A stretch of DNA of 64,000 nt from Arthrobacter sp. NicSoilB4 (lineage in GTDB: Bacteria > Actinomycetota > Actinomycetes > Actinomycetales > Micrococcaceae): contig NZ_AP024653.1 of NCBI RefSeq assembly GCF_019977335.1, positions 2,914,001 to 2,978,000 of the forward strand, in the 5' to 3' direction. The position numbers and the translations under genes were made by a program. Below the pieces are notes generated by a model. That model was not told the DNA's origin. It saw only the letters and a program-made list of their open reading frames with translations, and searched no databases. This document shows, one piece after another, positions 34,079 to 42,966 of the stretch. Every line of letters starts with the position of its first letter. Position 1 is the stretch's first letter.

Positions 34079-35830
34079 TCAGCGCAGCGGAACGATGTCC
34101 TCGACGCCCAGTCGTGCTGCGTCGGCGGATTCGTCGTCCGGCTGCTCCTGGCTGAGCCGTTCGGCGTCGACCCTGGCCAGGTAGTGCTTGATCTCGCCCT
34201 CGCGCTGGGCATCGCTCCAGCCGAGGACTTCTCCGATCAGTTTAGCGACTACCGGCGCGGCGGACACACCGCGGTCCCACGCCTCGATGGAAATCCGGGT
34301 CCGGCGGGTCAGCACGTCCTGCACGTGGCGGGCGCCCTCATGGGTGGCGGCGTATACGGCCTCGGCGGCGAGGTAATCGTCCGCGCCCGGCAGTGGCTCG
34401 CCCAGTTCCGGGTTCTCGGTGATGAGGGCCAGGACCTCGGGGGCCATGGAGCCGTAGCGGTTGAGCAGGTGCTCGATCCGCGCCACATGGACGCCGGTCT
34501 CCTCGGCCATCCGGTTCCGTTTGTTCCACGCGGCCTTGAACCCGCTGGCGCCCAGCAACGGAATGGATTCCGTGCAGCTTGGCGGGACACGTTCGTCCAT
34601 GCTGCGGGTCGCCTCGTCGACGGCGTCCTTGGCCATGACCCGGTACGTGGTCCACTTGCCGCCGGCCACCACGACGAGTCCGGGCACCGGGTGGGCCACA
34701 ACGTGTTCGCGGGAGAGTTTGGCGGTGGAGTCGTTTTCGCCGGCCAGCAGCGGGCGGAGCCCGGCGTAGACCCCTTCGACGTCCTCGCGGGTGAGCGGGC
34801 GCTTCAGGACTTTGTTCACGTGCTCGAGGATGTAGTCGATGTCCTTGCTGGACGCGGCCGGGTGGGCCTTGTCGAGGTGCCAGTCTGTGTCGGTGGTGCC
34901 GATGATCCAGTGCCGGCCCCACGGAATCACGAAGAGGACGGATTTCTCGGTCCGCAGGATCAGACCCACAGTCGATTGGAACCGGTCGCGAGGGACGACG
35001 AGGTGGATGCCCTTCGAGGCCCGCACCTTGAGCTGGCCTCGGTCGGTCACCATGGCCTGGGTCTCGTCCGTCCAGACGCCCGTCGCGTTTATGACCTGCT
35101 TGGCCTTGATGTTGAACGTGGAACCGTCCTCATGGTTGACCACCTTCGCGCCGACCACGCGTTCGCCTTCCCGGAGGAAGGAGACCACGGACATCTGGTT
35201 CACCGCATGGGCGCCATAGTACGCCGCGGTGCGGATCAGGTTGGCGCAGTACTTGGCGTCGTCGACCTGCCCGTCGTAGTACCGGATGGACCCGACGAAC
35301 GCGTCATCCTTGAGGCTGGGCGCTGCCCGCAGCGTCCCCCGGCGGCTCAGGTGCTTGTGGAAGGGTACGCCGCGGCGCTGGCCGGTGGAGATGGACATGG
35401 CGTCGTACAAGGCGATGCCGGCACCCACGTAAGGCCGTTCGAGGAAGGGCTTGGTGAGCGGGTAGAGGAACGGGACAGGCCGCGCCAGGTGCGGGGCGAG
35501 TGCGGAGAGGATCAGCCCGCGTTCGTGCAGCGCCTCTTTGACGAGGGCGAAGTCGAGCATCTCGAGGTACCGCAGGCCCCCGTGGATGAGCTTCGAGGAG
35601 CGGGAAGACGTGCCTGCCGCCCAGTCGTTGGCCTCGACGATGCCGACGCTCAGGCCGCGCGTGACGGCATCCAGGGCGGCGCCGGTCCCGACGATTCCGC
35701 CGCCGACGATCAGGATGTCGAGCTCCTTGCCCGGGTCCGTGGTGCCCCTGAGAACCGCGAGTGACGCTTCGCGTTCCGCAGGCCCAAGGGCACCGCCGGC
35801 CCTGGGAGAACCGCCGGGAAAACTGTTCAT
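34079..35830 (-). CDS. glpD: Glycerol-3-phosphate dehydrogenase (FAD-dependent)
   Basis: A 583-residue FAD enzyme oxidising sn-glycerol-3-phosphate to dihydroxyacetone phosphate at the membrane and passing electrons to the quinone pool. The dinucleotide-binding motif ILIVGGGIVGTG is at 39-50. SSRSSKLIHGGLRYLE, GVWTDE and GGKWTTYR are family hallmarks, and a C-terminal DAO_C domain is present. GGAGG lies 6-7 nt before the ATG. No glpK or glpF lies beside it; the PTS EIIA gene follows. Confidence 0.95.
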   Translation of the reverse strand: MNSFPGGSPRAGGALGPAEREASLAVLRGTTDPGKELDILIVGGGIVGTGAALDAVTRGLSVGIVEANDWAAGTSSRSSKLIHGGLRYLEMLDFALVKEALHERGLILSALAPHLARPVPFLYPLTKPFLERPYVGAGIALYDAMSISTGQRRGVPFHKHLSRRGTLRAAPSLKDDAFVGSIRYYDGQVDDAKYCANLIRTAAYYGAHAVNQMSVVSFLREGERVVGAKVVNHEDGSTFNIKAKQVINATGVWTDETQAMVTDRGQLKVRASKGIHLVVPRDRFQSTVGLILRTEKSVLFVIPWGRHWIIGTTDTDWHLDKAHPAASSKDIDYILEHVNKVLKRPLTREDVEGVYAGLRPLLAGENDSTAKLSREHVVAHPVPGLVVVAGGKWTTYRVMAKDAVDEATRSMDERVPPSCTESIPLLGASGFKAAWNKRNRMAEETGVHVARIEHLLNRYGSMAPEVLALITENPELGEPLPGADDYLAAEAVYAATHEGARHVQDVLTRRTRISIEAWDRGVSAAPVVAKLIGEVLGWSDAQREGEIKHYLARVDAERLSQEQPDDESADAARLGVEDIVPLR

Positions 35831-35857
35831 TTCACGCCTCCATCCGGATCAAAGCTC

Positions 35858-35874
35858 GTAGTGCACCACACTAC
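35858..35874. promoter_or_regulatory. 17-bp palindrome upstream of glpD
   Basis: GTAGTG and CACTAC are mirrored around a 5-bp centre, 28 bp before the glpD start codon. Position and symmetry suggest an operator for a dimeric repressor of glycerol-phosphate genes. No cognate regulator is in the window. Confidence 0.4.
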
Positions 35875-35903
35875 TTCCAAGTTCCCCGGATGGGCAGGGG
35901 GCG

Positions 35904-37040
35904 TCAGTTGCCGGCGTAAGGGGACACGACGACGTCGACGCGCTGGAATTCCTTCAGGTCCGAATAGCCGGTGGTCGCCATGGAACGGCGCAGCGCACCG
36001 ATCAGGTTGGCCGTTCCGTTGGTGTGGTGGCCCGGTCCGAAGAGGACCTCTTCGAGCGGTCCGACGGTGCCGACGTTGACCCTGTCACCGCGCGGAAGTT
36101 CAAGGTGGTGCGCCTCCTGGCCCCAGTGCCAGCCCTTGCCCGGGGCTTCTTCGGCGCGGGCGAGGGCGCTGCCGAGCATTACGGCGTCGGCGCCCATGGC
36201 GATGGCCTTGACGATGTCACCGGAGGATCCCATGCCGCCGTCGGCGATCACGTGGACGTAGCGGCCGCCGGACTCATCCATGTAGTCGCGCCGGGCAGCG
36301 GCGACGTCGGAGATGGCGGAGGCCATGGGCGAGTGGATGCCCAGGGCGCGGCGGGTGGTGCTCGTCGCGCCGCCGCCGAAGCCGACCAGCACGCCGGCGG
36401 CACCAGTGCGCATGAGGTGCAGTGCCGGGGTGTAGCCCGCGGCGCCGCCAACGATGACGGGGACGTCGAGTTCGTAGATGAACTGCTTGAGGTTCAGGGG
36501 CTCGTGGTCCTTCGAGACGTGCTCGGCCGAGACGGTGGTGCCGCGGATCACGAAGATGTCGACGCCGGCGGCCACCACGGTCTTGTAGTGTTCCTGGGTC
36601 CGCTGCGGGGTGAGGGAGCCCGCCACCGTGACACCGGCGGCGCGGATCTCGGCGAGCCTGGAGGTGATCAGCTCCGGCTGGATCGGGGCCTGGTAGAGCT
36701 CCTGCATCCGGCGGGTGACGGCCGGGCTGTTGGTTTCGTCCTGGAGCGCGCCGATCTGGTCCAGCACGGACTGGGGGTCCTCGTAGCGGGTCCAGAGGCC
36801 CTCGAGGTCCAGGACACCGAGCCCGCCGAGCCGGCCCAGGGCGATGACGGTCTCCGGCGACATGGCCGAATCCATCGGGGCGGCGATGACCGGCATGTCG
36901 AACTTGTAGGCATCGATCTGCCACGCGACGGACACATCCTTGGGGTCGCGCGTCCGGCGGTTGGGGACGATCGCAATGTCATCCAGGGAGTAGGCACGAC
37001 GCCCACGCTTGCCTCGGCCAATCTCAATCTCGTAAGTCAC
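35904..37040 (-). CDS. guaB3: GuaB3 family IMP dehydrogenase-related protein
   Basis: A 378-residue (beta/alpha)8 barrel of the IMPDH/GMP-reductase superfamily, without CBS domains. It starts EIGRGKRGRRAYSLDDIAIVP, the typical GuaB3 opening. At the loop that in IMPDH carries the catalytic Cys (GSICTTR) it has GGATSTTR, so Cys is replaced by Ser. VHVIADGGMGSSGDIVKA forms the phosphate-binding strand and loop. The biochemical role of actinobacterial GuaB3 is not settled. GTG 37040 lies 6 nt after TAAAGT, a probable leaderless start. It lies between guaA and guaB on the same strand. Confidence 0.9.
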   Translation of the reverse strand: MTYEIEIGRGKRGRRAYSLDDIAIVPNRRTRDPKDVSVAWQIDAYKFDMPVIAAPMDSAMSPETVIALGRLGGLGVLDLEGLWTRYEDPQSVLDQIGALQDETNSPAVTRRMQELYQAPIQPELITSRLAEIRAAGVTVAGSLTPQRTQEHYKTVVAAGVDIFVIRGTTVSAEHVSKDHEPLNLKQFIYELDVPVIVGGAAGYTPALHLMRTGAAGVLVGFGGGATSTTRRALGIHSPMASAISDVAAARRDYMDESGGRYVHVIADGGMGSSGDIVKAIAMGADAVMLGSALARAEEAPGKGWHWGQEAHHLELPRGDRVNVGTVGPLEEVLFGPGHHTNGTANLIGALRRSMATTGYSDLKEFQRVDVVVSPYAGN

Positions 37041-37140
37041 GTCCTCACTTTACTTGACCCGGCCGTTGGACCGGCACGAACCGCGCGGGCACACCGCACC
37101 GGTGCCGCAGGAAGCCGCCCGGCGAGACCCAAAATAATCG

Positions 37141-37184
37141 ATAGTTCACACTGACTTGACATGTTTTGTCAATAGTTTACAAAT
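37141..37184 (+). promoter_or_regulatory. AT-rich regulatory region of the secreted protease gene
   Basis: TTGACA (37156-37161) and TGTCAA (37167-37172) form a 6-bp inverted repeat with a 5-bp centre; the left arm is also a consensus -35. The near-identical decamers ATAGTTCACA (37141) and ATAGTTTACA (37172-37181 region) flank it as direct repeats. The stretch is the most AT-rich of the area, 110-150 bp upstream of the protease start. Read as promoter plus operator, this is inference. Confidence 0.5.
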
Positions 37185-37291
37185 CCTGAAAATGCCCTTA
37201 CGTTTGCTTTCGGCCGCCGGGGATATCGCCCGGCGGCCTCCACACCCAGTTCCGGGCACTCCGCCCTGCCCGGTTACAGAAAGCAGAACCC

Positions 37292-39193
37292 ATGGGAAGT
37301 GCATCACTCAGGAAGTCCCGCGTGCTGGCCCTGTCGCTGGCCGCCCTCGTTGGCACCATGACCCTCGCCGTCAGCCCGGTACTCGCCGCCCCCGGCAACG
37401 GACCGGTCGCATCGGAGAATGTCCCTGCGCCGGACGTCAACGCCGGTGAGGCGTACACGCAGTTCATCGTGAGCTTTAAGAAGACCCCCGGGAACGCCAC
37501 CCCGGACGGCCGCGCGAACGCATGGGGCAAGGCAGCCCGGCAGCAGGGCGTAAGCGTGAAGGAGCTGCGCGCCCTGGCCACCGGGGGGACCCTGATCGCC
37601 TCCGACAAGGCCCTCTCGGACCAGGCCGCCAAGGACTTCATGAACGAGATCGTCGCCTCCGGGGCGGTCGTCGCCGTCGAACCCGATGCCCGCATGACCG
37701 CCGTGCTGTCGCCGAACGACACGCGCTACGGCGAGCAATGGGACTTCACCGCGGCGAACGGCATGCGCATCCCCGGCGCCTGGGACGTCTCCACGGGCAC
37801 CGGTTCGACGGTCGCCGTGATCGACACCGGCATCACGGCGCACACTGACCTGGACAGCAACGTGCTGCCGGGCTACGACTTCGTCTCGGACGCCACCGCT
37901 GCCCGCGACGGCAACGGCCGGGACGCCAACGCCCAGGACCAGGGCGACTGGTACGCCGCCGGCGAATGCGGCCAGACCGCGGCATCCAACTCCTCCTGGC
38001 ATGGCACCCACGTGGCCGGCACCGTCGCGGCAGTGACGGGCAACTCCATAGGCGTGGCCGGCGTGGCGCCCAATGCCAAGGTCCTCCCGGTCCGGGTTCT
38101 GGCCAAGTGCGGCGGTGCGCTCTCCGACATTGCCGACGCCATCATCTGGGCCTCCGGCGGCGCCGTCTCCGGCATCCCTGCCAACGCCAACCCCGCCAAG
38201 GTCATCAACATGAGCCTGGGCGGCTCCGGCGCCTGCGGCACCACCTATCAGGCCGCCATCAACACCGCCGTGTCCCGGGGCACCACCGTGGTGGTGGCAG
38301 CCGGCAACAGCAACCAGGACGCGTCCGGCTTCCGGCCCGCCAACTGCAGCTCGGTAGTGACGGTGGCTGCCAGCAACCCGAGCGGCACCCTCTCCTACTA
38401 CTCCAACTTCGGTGCGACCGTGGACCTCACGGCTCCGGGCGGCGACACCGGAGTCAGCGGCGGCGGCATCCTCTCCACGATCAACACCGGAACCACGACG
38501 CCGGGCGGCGCCGGCTACGCCAGCTACCAGGGCACCTCGATGGCGACCCCGCACGTGGCCGGCCTGGTGGCCCTGATGAAGGCCAAGTCACCCGCCCTCA
38601 CCCCGGCCCAGGTGGAGTCCACGCTCCGTCAGGGCACCCGGGCCATGCCGGGCGGCTGCACCAAGGGCTGCGGCGCAGGCCTCTCCGATGCCACAGCCAC
38701 CATGGGCCTGCTCGGCACCACCCCGCCGCCGCCGTCGGGAAACCTGCTGCTGAACCCCGGCTTCGAGAGCGGCTCGGCCTCGTGGACCTCCGACCACGCG
38801 GACACCTTCGAGACCGGGACCAACGCCCGGACCGGCAGCGGCTTCGCCGGCCTGAACGGCTGGGGCCAGCCGACGTCGTACACGCTCGACCAGACCATCG
38901 CCATCCCGTCCTCCGTGACCCGTTCCACCCTGTCCTTCTACCTCAAGACGCTGACCGATGAGACCACCGGCTCCAGCGCCTACGACACACTGAAGGTCCA
39001 GGCCGTCAGCGGCGGCGTCACCACGACGCTGGCCACCTACTCCAACCTGAACAAGTCCACAGGCTATGTCCTGAAGACGCTGGACCTGTCCTCGTTCAAG
39101 GGCCAGAGCGTCACGCTGCGCTTCCTGGGCGTGGAGGACTCCTCGCTCAAGACCTACTTCTTCGTGGACGACACCTCGGTGACGACCTCATAG
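37292..39193 (+). CDS. Secreted S8 (subtilisin-family) serine protease with C-terminal beta domain
   Basis: A 633-residue extracellular protease. A signal peptide (residues 1-32) is followed by a propeptide of about 110 residues and an S8 catalytic domain with Asp178 (VAVIDTG), His237 (HGTHVAGT), Asn339 (oxyanion hole, AAGN) and Ser416 (GTSMATPHVAG). The long GECG insertion before His237 and paired cysteines resemble the secreted basic proteases of Xanthomonas and Dichelobacter type. Residues about 490-633 (LLLNPGFESGSASWTS onward) form a carbohydrate-binding-like jelly-roll found at the ends of secreted enzymes. The ribosome-binding site is weak (AGAAAG). A palindromic promoter region lies upstream. 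Confidence 0.93.
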   Translation: MGSASLRKSRVLALSLAALVGTMTLAVSPVLAAPGNGPVASENVPAPDVNAGEAYTQFIVSFKKTPGNATPDGRANAWGKAARQQGVSVKELRALATGGTLIASDKALSDQAAKDFMNEIVASGAVVAVEPDARMTAVLSPNDTRYGEQWDFTAANGMRIPGAWDVSTGTGSTVAVIDTGITAHTDLDSNVLPGYDFVSDATAARDGNGRDANAQDQGDWYAAGECGQTAASNSSWHGTHVAGTVAAVTGNSIGVAGVAPNAKVLPVRVLAKCGGALSDIADAIIWASGGAVSGIPANANPAKVINMSLGGSGACGTTYQAAINTAVSRGTTVVVAAGNSNQDASGFRPANCSSVVTVAASNPSGTLSYYSNFGATVDLTAPGGDTGVSGGGILSTINTGTTTPGGAGYASYQGTSMATPHVAGLVALMKAKSPALTPAQVESTLRQGTRAMPGGCTKGCGAGLSDATATMGLLGTTPPPPSGNLLLNPGFESGSASWTSDHADTFETGTNARTGSGFAGLNGWGQPTSYTLDQTIAIPSSVTRSTLSFYLKTLTDETTGSSAYDTLKVQAVSGGVTTTLATYSNLNKSTGYVLKTLDLSSFKGQSVTLRFLGVEDSSLKTYFFVDDTSVTTS

Positions 39194-39211
39194 CAGGGCC
39201 CGCACCCCAGG

Positions 39212-39254
39212 AATGGGCATGTCCTCCCCTCCCGGGGGGAGATGCCCATTTTTT
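39212..39254 (+). terminator. Protease terminator, built partly from a repeat copy
   Basis: AATGGGCAT (39212-39220) pairs with ATGCCCATT (39242-39250), with an inner CTCCCC/GGGGAG stem. The 3' arm runs into six T residues, a classical intrinsic terminator. The 3' arm and T-tract belong to the 79-nt repeat copy starting at 39238. Confidence 0.9.
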
Positions 39255-39316
39255 GTGCCCGGGAGTGGACATAGTGGGAATATGTCCACTGGCCGAGGCC
39301 CCCGGAGGGCATGTCC
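39238..39316. repeat. Single copy of the 79-nt GGACATGTCC-type intergenic element
   Basis: This copy aligns without gaps over 79 nt to the units at 48498-48576 and 57160-57238. The shared blocks are the left end (here GGAGATGCCC), the central ATGTCCACT and the right end GGGCATGTCC. It fills the gap between the protease terminator and the ABC transporter stop codon. Confidence 0.75.
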
Positions 39317-39326
39317 CGCCGGCGGC

Positions 39327-41168
39327 TCAGAGCCCTTCGGCGTCGTCCACGGCGAGCTGCGACTCGAACATCCGGAAGTAGCGGCCGCGCAGGGCCACCA
39401 GCTCCTTATGGGTGCCCTGCTCCACGATCCGGCCGTCCTCGAGCATGTAGACGATGTCCGCCTTCTCGATGGTTGCCAGGCGGTGGCTGATCGCGATGAT
39501 GGTGCTGCTGCGTTCGGCGAAAAGCCGGGTGAAGATCCGGTGTTCCGCGAGGGCGTCAATGGCCGAGGTCGGCTCGTCCATGACCATGAAGGAGGCACTC
39601 CGGTAGAAGTTCCGTGCCATCGCGAGCCGCTGCCACTGCCCGCCGGACAGCCCGCTCCCCTTCCGTCCGCGGGGATCCTCCATCCAGTTGCTGACGTGGT
39701 TGTCCAGGCCGTTGGGCAGTTTGTTGATGAATTCCAGGGCCTCCGCGTCGGCTGCGGAGCGGCGGATCCGTTCGTCGTCGCGCGGTGACTCGACGTCGCC
39801 GAAGAGAATGTTCTCCGCGGCGGTGGCGAACTCGTATTTCAGGAACTCCTGGCTGAGCACCGCCAGGTGGCGGTGCCAGGACTTCACGTCGACGGCGGCG
39901 AGGTCGACGCCGTCGAGCAGCACCTGCCCGGAGTCCGGGCGGTAAAGCCCGGCGAGGATCCTGATGAGCGTGGACTTGCCGGCGCCGTTCTCCCCCACAA
40001 TCGCGATGTGCTGGCCCTCGCGGATGGTCAGTGAAATGCCCTTGATGACCTCCAGCTCGCTGCCCGTGTAGGTGAAGCGGATGTCCCGCAGCTCCACCGT
40101 CTTGGGCGCCTGCAGCAGCGGCGGGGCGTGGTCGGAGTGCACCGGCAGCGCCATGAACAGCTCATAATCCTTGAGGTTGGCGAGGTCCTCGTCGATCGAG
40201 CTGAGCGAGGAGACCAGGCTGTTGGCGGTGGACAAGGCCCGGCTGACGATCTGCTGGACGTAGAGGAACTGCCCCACCGGCTGCGCCCGGGCGATGATCT
40301 GCCCCACCACCCAGATCAGTGAGACGACCTCCGCGCCGTACTGCAGGGCGTCCGCGGCGAGCTGTTTGGGAATGTAGCGCTTCTGGAAATCCAGCCGTCT
40401 GCGTTCATCCGCGTCCCGCAGCCGTGACCGCAGCCCCATCAGGTACCCGACGATCCCGTAGAGGCGCATCTCGGCGATGTGCTGGGGCCGCAGGAGGTTG
40501 GTCTCGATCATCCGCCGCTGCCGGCGCGAGTCGACCTGGGTGTTCCAGTGCGCGATCTGTTCGCGGGAGAGTCTGAACTGCAGGTAGACGCTGGGCACGA
40601 TCGCGACGAGGACGATCACGGCGATCCACCAGCTGACCAGCATCAGCGCGCCGATGGCGAGGATCACCGAGACCAGCTGGGTGAAGATGGCGGCGATCCG
40701 GTCCAGGACGCGGGCATAGGAATCGGAGAAACGCTTGGCCCGGTCGTACAGGTCCACCGTTTCCTTGTCGTCGTAGCGCCAGAATTCGAGGGCCAGGAAC
40801 CGCTCGTACATCAGGTCGCCCACGATCGCGCCGACCTTGAAGCTCATGAGCTGCTGGATGTACCGGTCCACGCTGCTGAAGGCGCCCCAGAACAGTCCCA
40901 GGGCCGCTGTGATGATGACGTAGACGATCGCCTGCTGCCCCGCCGCGGCGTCGCCCGCGTAGGCTGCCGCCAGGGCCGTGGTGGTGAGCGCGGCGAAGTA
41001 AGTGGTGACGAGCGGCAGCAACGCCGAGATCAGCGAGCCCATGACCTTCATCACCACGGCGGCGGGCGAGGCCCGGAAGCTGACGCGCAACACCTGGGCC
41101 ACCGCCCGGGCGTAGGGCCTCAGCGCCAGTTTCCGCTTGGGCTCACGCGCGGGCAGGAGTTCGGACAT
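39327..41168 (-). CDS. ABC transporter, fused permease and ATPase (exporter type)
   Basis: A 613-residue half-transporter. The N-terminal ABC exporter membrane domain has about six helices (residues 30-320). The ATPase domain has Walker A GENGAGKST, signature LSGGQWQRLAMAR, Walker B FMVMDEPTSAID and the H-loop ISHRL. It probably works as a homodimer; the substrate (lipid, peptide or drug) cannot be told. The ATG at 41168 lies 6 nt after TAGGCT, and the spacer GGAGGC could also pair weakly with 16S rRNA, so leaderless initiation is likely but not certain. Confidence 0.88.
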   Translation of the reverse strand: MSELLPAREPKRKLALRPYARAVAQVLRVSFRASPAAVVMKVMGSLISALLPLVTTYFAALTTTALAAAYAGDAAAGQQAIVYVIITAALGLFWGAFSSVDRYIQQLMSFKVGAIVGDLMYERFLALEFWRYDDKETVDLYDRAKRFSDSYARVLDRIAAIFTQLVSVILAIGALMLVSWWIAVIVLVAIVPSVYLQFRLSREQIAHWNTQVDSRRQRRMIETNLLRPQHIAEMRLYGIVGYLMGLRSRLRDADERRRLDFQKRYIPKQLAADALQYGAEVVSLIWVVGQIIARAQPVGQFLYVQQIVSRALSTANSLVSSLSSIDEDLANLKDYELFMALPVHSDHAPPLLQAPKTVELRDIRFTYTGSELEVIKGISLTIREGQHIAIVGENGAGKSTLIRILAGLYRPDSGQVLLDGVDLAAVDVKSWHRHLAVLSQEFLKYEFATAAENILFGDVESPRDDERIRRSAADAEALEFINKLPNGLDNHVSNWMEDPRGRKGSGLSGGQWQRLAMARNFYRSASFMVMDEPTSAIDALAEHRIFTRLFAERSSTIIAISHRLATIEKADIVYMLEDGRIVEQGTHKELVALRGRYFRMFESQLAVDDAEGL

Positions 41169-41193
41169 GCCTCCAGCCTAGGACACCCCGCTG

Positions 41194-41259
41194 CCCAACT
41201 AGCTGGCAGCAGGGGCCGTTATGAGCCTCCAAAACGGCCCCTGCTGCGAGTTAGTTGGG
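41194..41259. repeat. Long inverted repeat (27-nt arms), probable guaB terminator
   Basis: Arms 41194-41220 and 41233-41259 pair at 24 of 27 positions; the inner 13 bp (AGCAGGGGCCGTT) are perfect, with a 12-nt loop. It lies between the guaB stop codon and the ABC transporter promoter. It can end guaB transcription, but the arms are longer than needed for a terminator. Confidence 0.85.
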
Positions 41260-41277
41260 GGAACCAGGCAGTGCGGC

Positions 41278-42816
<1,539 letters not shown>

Positions 42817-42920
42817 TTACGGGTAGGGGTTGCAACAGATGACCAGCCCGTCATTACGGGCATGGCCTGTGCAGAAGTGTTGAATAAATAGTAGAACCTT
42901 GAGGCCCATCCCCATATTCC

Positions 42921-42965
42921 GGGGCGGCAATGTGAGCAACGGCACCGCTCCGGTGACGCCGCCCC
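42921..42965 (-). terminator. Compound hairpin after the acyltransferase gene
   Basis: GGGGCGGC (42921-42928) pairs with GCCGCCCC (42958-42965) and encloses an inner CACCG-CTC-CGGTG hairpin. It starts 2 bp after the stop codon of the acyltransferase and precedes the guaB promoter region. Confidence 0.6.
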
Positions 42966-42966
42966 G

